Shown piece after piece: positions 7,219-11,056 of a DNA stretch of 11,056 bases (position 1 is its first letter; each line of letters begins with the position of its first letter). Source of the stretch: Candidatus Glassiibacteriota bacterium (GTDB taxonomy: Bacteria > Gemmatimonadota > Glassbacteria > GWA2-58-10); contig JAFGTO010000379.1 of assembly GCA_016934095.1 (NCBI GenBank), positions 1 to 11,056 of the forward strand, in the 5' to 3' direction. The notes beneath the pieces were generated by a model, which did not search any database, was not told where the DNA came from, and saw nothing but the letters and a program-made list of their open reading frames with translations. The translations under genes and the position numbers were made by a program.

Positions 7219-7862
7219 GGATCCTGATCGCAGAAGACGATTCCGTGTCGCGCAAGGTGCTGCAAGTCCTGCTGCAGAAATGGGGCTACGAGGTAGTGAT
7301 CACCTGCGACGGTGCAGAGGCCTGGCGGATAATGCAGGCGGAAGACTCACCCAGGCTGGCCGTGCTCGACTGGATGATGCCGGAAATGGAGGGCGTGGAG
7401 ATCTGCCGCAGGGCCCGGGAGACCGAAAGTACCAGGGGCGTCTATATCATTCTCCTGACAGCCAAGGGCGGCAAAGAGGACATTGTCGCGGGGCTGAAGG
7501 CCGGTGCGGACGATTACCTTACCAAGCCCATTAATCCTAATGAAATGCTTGCCCGCCTGCAGGTGGGCGAGCGGGTTCTGGGATTACAAAAAGACCTTTC
7601 CGATCGCGTGAAAGAACTCGAAGATGCTCTCTCGCATATAAAAACACTTCAAGGGCTTTTACCTATTTGCAGCTACTGTAAGAAAATACGGAACGACCAG
7701 AATTACTGGGAGCAGATGGAAGGGTATATAACAAAACATTCGGAAGCCGTTTTCAGCCACTCAATCTGCCCGGATTGCTATGAGAAATATGCGGTATCAC
7801 AACTGAAGCGGTATAAACAAAACAAGCAGCGAAATGAAAAAAAGCGCAACGATGATAAATGA
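7215..7862 (+). CDS. Response regulator with C-terminal four-cysteine (CxxC...CxxC) tail
   Basis: Receiver protein of 215 residues, translationally coupled to the hybrid kinase through an ATGA overlap, with AGAGG at 7203-7207 before the ATG. Receiver about 1-120: acidic Glu7/Asp8/Asp9 cluster, phosphoacceptor Asp52 in AVLDWMMPEMEG, Thr82, Lys104 in DDYLTKPINP. A coiled-coil-like linker (about 122-147) follows. The tail then reads LPICSYCKKIRND...YWEQME, later FSHSICPDCYEKY, with Cys152, 155, 185 and 188 and nearby histidines, followed by a Lys-rich end. I recognise this tail as a recurrent module at the C-terminus of receivers and PAS proteins in environmental bacteria; its function is not known to me. 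The cysteine spacing suggests zinc or another metal. There is no DNA-binding or enzymatic domain. It is the likely final acceptor of the His1551 phosphate. The tail region looks more AT-rich than the receiver. Confidence 0.95.
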   Translation: MRILIAEDDSVSRKVLQVLLQKWGYEVVITCDGAEAWRIMQAEDSPRLAVLDWMMPEMEGVEICRRARETESTRGVYIILLTAKGGKEDIVAGLKAGADDYLTKPINPNEMLARLQVGERVLGLQKDLSDRVKELEDALSHIKTLQGLLPICSYCKKIRNDQNYWEQMEGYITKHSEAVFSHSICPDCYEKYAVSQLKRYKQNKQRNEKKRNDDK

Positions 7863-7889
7863 TGGCAGCATAAGTTATATGATGGCAAT

Positions 7890-7910
7890 TTGCTGCCCGG
7901 CGGGCGGCAA
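7890..7910 (+). terminator. GC-rich hairpin downstream of the receiver gene, possible terminator
   Basis: Arms TTGCTGCCC and GGGCGGCAA pair over 9 bp (one T-G wobble) around a GGC loop, 28 bp after the stop of the receiver gene. Position and stability suit a 3'-end structure. The following bases (GCTTATCAAATC) contain no U-run, so it is not a canonical intrinsic terminator; it could instead protect the 3' end or be a protein-binding site. Confidence 0.35.
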
Positions 7911-7973
7911 GCTTATCAAATCAGAAACTATTTTCAGTTCTATTTAAGAGACTAATACAATTATCAACAGCCC

Positions 7974-8014
7974 GAATGAGCTGCCCGTGCGCCTGGCTAG
8001 ACGCCGGTTCATTC
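7974..8014 (+). promoter_or_regulatory. Imperfect hairpin in the putative cheW leader
   Basis: GAATGAGCTG (7974-7983) can pair with CGGTTCATTC (8005-8014) over 10 bp including two G-T wobbles, enclosing 21 nt that contain a short GCG/CGC pairing. It lies 57 bp before the cheW start. It does not match any riboswitch consensus I can recall, including c-di-GMP aptamers. It may be a leader-RNA structure or an operator; it may also be chance. Confidence 0.25.
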
Positions 8015-8071
8015 ATTCAGGACAGAATTAAACCTGACTGACATTCCCGGTATCGAGGATCGGAGATTCTT

Positions 8072-8548
8072 ATGAATAAGACGGACAGACTCGTTGTCTT
8101 TCATTTGGATGACCAGCGCTATGCGCTGTATCTTCATGCCGTGCAGAGAATTATTCGCACAGTGGAAATTACTCCTCTGCCTGAAGTATCCGGTATCATT
8201 TCAGGACTTATCAACATCCGCGGCCGGATCGTACCGGTCTTTAATGTCCGCAAAAGATTCAATCTGTCCGTAAGAGATACAAACTTGAATGACCGGATAA
8301 TCATCGCTCAGACAAAGAAGTGGGCTGTGGCGCTGGTGGCTGACAGGGTCCAGGGCGTTATCGAACCCACGGAGGGGCAGCAAATTCCGTCTGAAATGAT
8401 TACACCTGGAATGGAGCTTTTTGATGGTGTAATCAAGCTTGAAGACGGGATAATATTAATTCACGATCTTGAAAGGTTTCTCTCGCTCGAAGAGGAAAAG
8501 ATTTTGAGTCAAGCTATCGAGCAAGGGAAAGAGTCGAAGCATGACTGA
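8072..8548 (+). CDS. cheW: CheW-type chemosensory coupling protein (first copy)
   Basis: Adaptor of 158 residues that would link a chemoreceptor to the CheA kinase in a cytoplasmic array. The whole protein is one CheW domain: an opening beta strand (LVVFHLDDQRYALYL), the VQRIIRTVEITPLPE segment, the conserved core GLINIRGRIVPVFNVRKRF at about residues 46-64, and the closing DGVIKLEDGIILIHDLERFL. Length is normal for CheW. Start ATG 8072 has GGAG 6 nt upstream. It overlaps the cheR start by 8 bp. It is first in a cheW-cheR-cheW-receptor series, corresponding by position and size to WspB of Pseudomonas; that specific equivalence is inference. Confidence 0.95.
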   Translation: MNKTDRLVVFHLDDQRYALYLHAVQRIIRTVEITPLPEVSGIISGLINIRGRIVPVFNVRKRFNLSVRDTNLNDRIIIAQTKKWAVALVADRVQGVIEPTEGQQIPSEMITPGMELFDGVIKLEDGIILIHDLERFLSLEEEKILSQAIEQGKESKHD

Positions 8549-10046
8549 TTGCATTGTAAATTCGGACCTTCTCAGGTTCAGTCAATTCATCTCCTCTCAC
8601 ATGGGTCTTCACTTTCCCGAGGAGCGTTGGCCCGACATCCAAAGGGGCCTGCGCCGCGCCGCGCCCGAATTCGGCTTTACTGATGCCGAAGAGTGCATTC
8701 AATGGTTGATGAACTCACCGTTGAACAAGAAACAGATTGAAATTCTGGCCAGCCACCTCACTATCGGCGAAACCTACTTTTTCAGGGAGAAACCGATATT
8801 TGAGGCTTTAAAAGCACGAGTCCTCAAGGAATTGATTCAATCCCGAAGGGAGACCAGCCGGCGCCTGAGAATCTGGTGCGCAGCTTGTGCCAGCGGCGAG
8901 GAGGCTTACTCCATCGCCATTCTTCTCAGCAGTCTCATCCCCGACATGATAAACTGGAATATCACCATTCTGGCCACGGACATCAACCCCCATTTTCTTG
9001 AAAAAGCCTCGCAAGGTCTCTACAAGGAATGGTCGTTTCGAAACGTTCCTTTGGATATAAAAGAAAATAATTTCTCGGAATCGAAAGATAATAGCTATCA
9101 AATCCGGGCTGATATCAAGAAAATGGTGCGGTTCAGTTATCTCAATTTAGCGGAGGATACATATCCATCACTGATGAACGATACAAATGCGATGGATGTA
9201 ATATTGTGTAAAAATGTGCTGATGTATTTCAACCAGAAAAGTCAAATGAAAGTCGTTCAGAACCTGTATAACTGCCTGATAAATAAAGGCTGGTTGATAG
9301 TGAGTCCCTGCGAGACATCCCACATTCTGTTCTCCCGGTTTCAGACAGTCAATTTCTCAGGGACCACCTTTTACAAAAAAGTCAGGCGGCAACCCAACCC
9401 TGTACCGGATACATCGGCTTACAGCCAATCTGTAAGTGATAGCCCGCCGTTTGTCCTGGAATCCGCTGCCAGGCCTGAGAGTTTTCCGTCCGCTGACTTA
9501 ATGCCGGTCCCCGTTCCCGAGGCAAGTTCCGATTCCTTTGCGCCGCAGCCGGAATCCGTCCCTGAAACCGGACCTGCACCATTCGAGGAAGCGTTGTCGT
9601 TATATGCCCAGGGACGCTACCCGGAAGTGGTGGATAAGTTAATTTCGTCGGCCGACAGTAACAGCCAGATATCCTCCCTGATGGCGAGAGCATACGCTAA
9701 CCAGGGTAAGCTGGCTGACGCCCTGAATTGGTCTGAAAAAACGGTCTCGGCGGATAAACTGAATCCGGGGGCTTACTATCTCCAGGCTACCATACTTCAG
9801 GAAGAGGGACTGATTGATGAGGCTATGGCCGCCCTGAAGAAGGCGCTTTACCTGGATCCGGATTTTGTGCTGGCCCATTTCGCCCTGGGAAACCTCACCC
9901 GCCAGCAGGGAAAGAACCGGGAGTCCGAAAGACATTTCAGAAACGCACTCCTGCTGACTAAAAAGCGGGATCGGGCGGAAGTTCTGCCGGAATCTGAAGG
10001 TGTAACCGCAGGAAGACTCTCGGAAATCATCTCGCGCAATATCTGA
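8541..10046 (+). CDS. cheR: CheR-type receptor methyltransferase with C-terminal TPR module (WspC/FrzF-like)
   Basis: S-adenosylmethionine-dependent protein-glutamate methyltransferase that would methylate the receptor encoded downstream. Residues about 5-65 form the CheR N-terminal helical domain. The catalytic part follows: LTIGETYFFRE at 73-83, SAM-binding ACASGEEAYS at 115-124, TDIN with Asp147, and DVILCKNVLMYF at 219-230 (Lys where many CheR proteins have Arg in CRNVLIYF). The methyltransferase ends near 282. A Pro/Ser-rich linker (about 285-345) leads to about four tetratricopeptide repeats (349-470; for example AYANQGKLADALNWSEKTV and ALYLDPDFVLAHFALGNL). TPR-fused CheR proteins occur in WspC of Pseudomonas and FrzF of Myxococcus, where the repeats mediate protein contacts. 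At 501 residues it is far longer than E. coli CheR and fits the fused class. Its start at 8541 lies within the end of cheW. Confidence 0.95.
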   Translation: MTDCIVNSDLLRFSQFISSHMGLHFPEERWPDIQRGLRRAAPEFGFTDAEECIQWLMNSPLNKKQIEILASHLTIGETYFFREKPIFEALKARVLKELIQSRRETSRRLRIWCAACASGEEAYSIAILLSSLIPDMINWNITILATDINPHFLEKASQGLYKEWSFRNVPLDIKENNFSESKDNSYQIRADIKKMVRFSYLNLAEDTYPSLMNDTNAMDVILCKNVLMYFNQKSQMKVVQNLYNCLINKGWLIVSPCETSHILFSRFQTVNFSGTTFYKKVRRQPNPVPDTSAYSQSVSDSPPFVLESAARPESFPSADLMPVPVPEASSDSFAPQPESVPETGPAPFEEALSLYAQGRYPEVVDKLISSADSNSQISSLMARAYANQGKLADALNWSEKTVSADKLNPGAYYLQATILQEEGLIDEAMAALKKALYLDPDFVLAHFALGNLTRQQGKNRESERHFRNALLLTKKRDRAEVLPESEGVTAGRLSEIISRNI

Positions 10047-10060
10047 AGGGAGATTCATCC

Positions 10061-10642
10061 ATGGTAAAAACCAAGAAAAAGCTTGAATCCATTTCCGTTG
10101 ATTGGGGCCGCGAAACGACTCCGGACGAGGCAAAAAAACTTCTCCGGGCCCGGGCGCATTCTCTGTCCCGTGAGCTCGAAACAAAGAAAACCGATGAGAA
10201 ATTTCTCGAAATTTTAGACTTTACCTTGGCTTATGAAACCTATGCTATCGAGACGGCATACATTCGGGAGATATATCCGCTGAAAAGTTTCACTCCCTTG
10301 CCCTGTACGCCGCAGTTCGTTCTCGGACTGGTCAATGTGCGCGGGCAGATCCTCCCGGTGATTGACATCAAAAAGTTTTTCAACCTGCCGGAAAAGGGGC
10401 TGACCGAACTGAACAAAATTATCATCCTGAAAAAAGACAGTATGGAATTCGGGATTCTGGCGGACCTGATACTCGGCGTATGCTCCTTACCGATCGGGAA
10501 AATACAGTCTCCCTCAGGCATGATGTCCGTTGTCAATGAGAAATATCTGAAAGGCGTGACTGATGAGCGGATAGTGATACTCGATGCTGAAAAACTTCTT
10601 TCCGATACAGAGATTGTTGTCAACGAAGAGGTGGAAATATAA
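10061..10642 (+). CDS. cheW: CheW-type coupling protein with N-terminal extension (WspD-like)
   Basis: Second coupling protein, 193 residues. Residues 1-45 are a charged, helical extension (with LLRARAHSLSREL) reminiscent of the extension in WspD-type CheW proteins. The CheW domain occupies about 48-190: FTLAYETYAIETAYIREIY, the core GLVNVRGQILPVIDIKKFF, and the end GVTDERIVILDAEKLL. The start has AAGGGAG at 10046-10052, 8 nt upstream, only 14 bp after the cheR stop, so the genes are surely co-transcribed. Two distinct CheW copies flanking a TPR-CheR is the hallmark arrangement of Wsp-like systems; the two may couple the receptor in different array positions or to different partners. Confidence 0.94.
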   Translation: MVKTKKKLESISVDWGRETTPDEAKKLLRARAHSLSRELETKKTDEKFLEILDFTLAYETYAIETAYIREIYPLKSFTPLPCTPQFVLGLVNVRGQILPVIDIKKFFNLPEKGLTELNKIIILKKDSMEFGILADLILGVCSLPIGKIQSPSGMMSVVNEKYLKGVTDERIVILDAEKLLSDTEIVVNEEVEI

Positions 10643-10694
10643 TTGCGTCTATAACTTTTCACGATGTAACCAGCTATTCAAGCGGGAGGCGAAC

Positions 10695-11056
10695 ATGAAA
10701 TGGTCTATCGGGAAAAAAATCGGCGGAGGGTTTGGTCTGGCCCTGGTAATCTTGTGCATTATGGGCGTTGTGTCTTACAGGAGTATTAACCAAACGCTTG
10801 CAGCCAATTCCAGCCATATAAAGAGTAACATAACTTTAACAGTTATAGAAGAACTCCTCTCCCATAATAGAGCCGCGGTTGTCGGAGTGCGGGGATACTT
10901 GTTGTCAGGATCAGAGAGCTATTTGTCCCCTTATACGGAAACTTTGGGGAAAATTATAACTGATCTCGATTCACTAAGAGTATTGGTAGCCGATAATCCT
11001 GAACAAATGCGACTGATCGGTGATCTGGAGCCCATAATTAATGAAGAATTGAAATA
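10695..11056 (+). CDS. Membrane receptor with CHASE3-like sensor, probable methyl-accepting chemotaxis protein, 3'-partial
   Basis: Frame open from ATG 10695 to the right edge (120 codons plus 2 bases), with GGGAGG about 5 nt upstream. The N-terminus MKWSIGKKIGGGFGLAL is typical of chemoreceptors. A membrane helix spans about residues 13-28. The following region has the CHASE3 pattern: a helix with RAAVVGVRGYLLSGSESYLSPY, then LRVLVADNPEQMRLIGDLEPI. CHASE3 is an extracytoplasmic four-helix sensor domain. The signalling domain itself lies outside the window, so a CHASE3 histidine kinase cannot be excluded by sequence; placement directly behind cheW-cheR-cheW makes a methyl-accepting receptor (WspA role) the better call. 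Confidence 0.85.
   Translation, partial: MKWSIGKKIGGGFGLALVILCIMGVVSYRSINQTLAANSSHIKSNITLTVIEELLSHNRAAVVGVRGYLLSGSESYLSPYTETLGKIITDLDSLRVLVADNPEQMRLIGDLEPIINEELK

Larger units (their letters stand above)
7863..8071. other. Intergenic region between phosphorelay and chemosensory genes
   Basis: A 209-bp gap without a gene. It holds a direct repeat ATGATGGCA at 7859-7867 and 7879-7887, a GC-rich hairpin at 7890-7910, an AT-rich stretch at about 7910-7965, a longer imperfect hairpin at 7974-8014 and the ribosome site GGAG at 8062-8065. I see no -10/-35 pair good enough to call. Its size and structure make it the likely boundary between two transcription units. Confidence 0.5.

Noticed and set aside
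7881..7898. Sigma-54 promoter around TGGCA...TTGC
   Set aside because: The GG and GC dinucleotides are not at the required 10-bp spacing.
7974..8064. c-di-GMP riboswitch in front of cheW
   Set aside because: A Wsp-like operon invites the idea, but the conserved GEMM aptamer segments are not present.

Overview
The window is a dense plus-strand bacterial signal-transduction locus with no RNA gene, mobile element, CRISPR array or transport/metabolic gene visible. All convincing genes read left to right with good Shine-Dalgarno sites. GC content looks moderate to high, by eye lower in the right third. The protein families (hybrid kinase with stacked PAS/GAF domains, response regulator with a C-terminal CxxC...CxxC tail, Wsp/Frz-like CheR with TPRs) suggest a Gram-negative environmental bacterium, perhaps a deltaproteobacterial or FCB-group candidate lineage. 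That placement is inference; no marker gene is present.

Left block (1-1659): the 3' part of a PAS-containing NarL/UhpB-type histidine kinase, open to the left edge, overlapping by 26 bp a NarL/FixJ-type DNA-binding response regulator. Together they form a classical two-component pair.

Middle block (about 1660-7862): a 290-bp intergenic stretch with a long pyrimidine tract, an AT-rich segment, a TATAAT box and a possible 17-codon leader ORF. It is followed by a single-domain CheY-like receiver, a 1611-residue soluble hybrid histidine kinase, and a receiver protein with a four-cysteine C-terminal tail overlapping the kinase by 4 bp. The kinase carries a complete phosphorelay (His976, receiver Asp1268 and Asp1411, Hpt His1551), so the adjacent receivers (Asp53 and Asp52) are natural terminal acceptors. 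Its N-terminus appears to be a PAS domain interrupted by a beta-sandwich (LamG/jelly-roll-like) domain, and its GAF domain is cysteine-rich.

Right block (8072-11056): after a 209-bp gap with two possible hairpins come cheW, a cheR-type methyltransferase with a C-terminal TPR module, a second cheW with an N-terminal extension, and the start of a membrane receptor with a CHASE3-like sensor, cut by the right edge. This order resembles Wsp-type 'alternative cellular function' chemosensory operons; CheA, CheB and the output regulator would be expected just beyond the window.

Taken together, the window encodes one two-component pair, one multistep phosphorelay with several cysteine-rich candidate sensors, and the first part of a chemosensory array. 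No direct link between the blocks is visible except adjacency and orientation.
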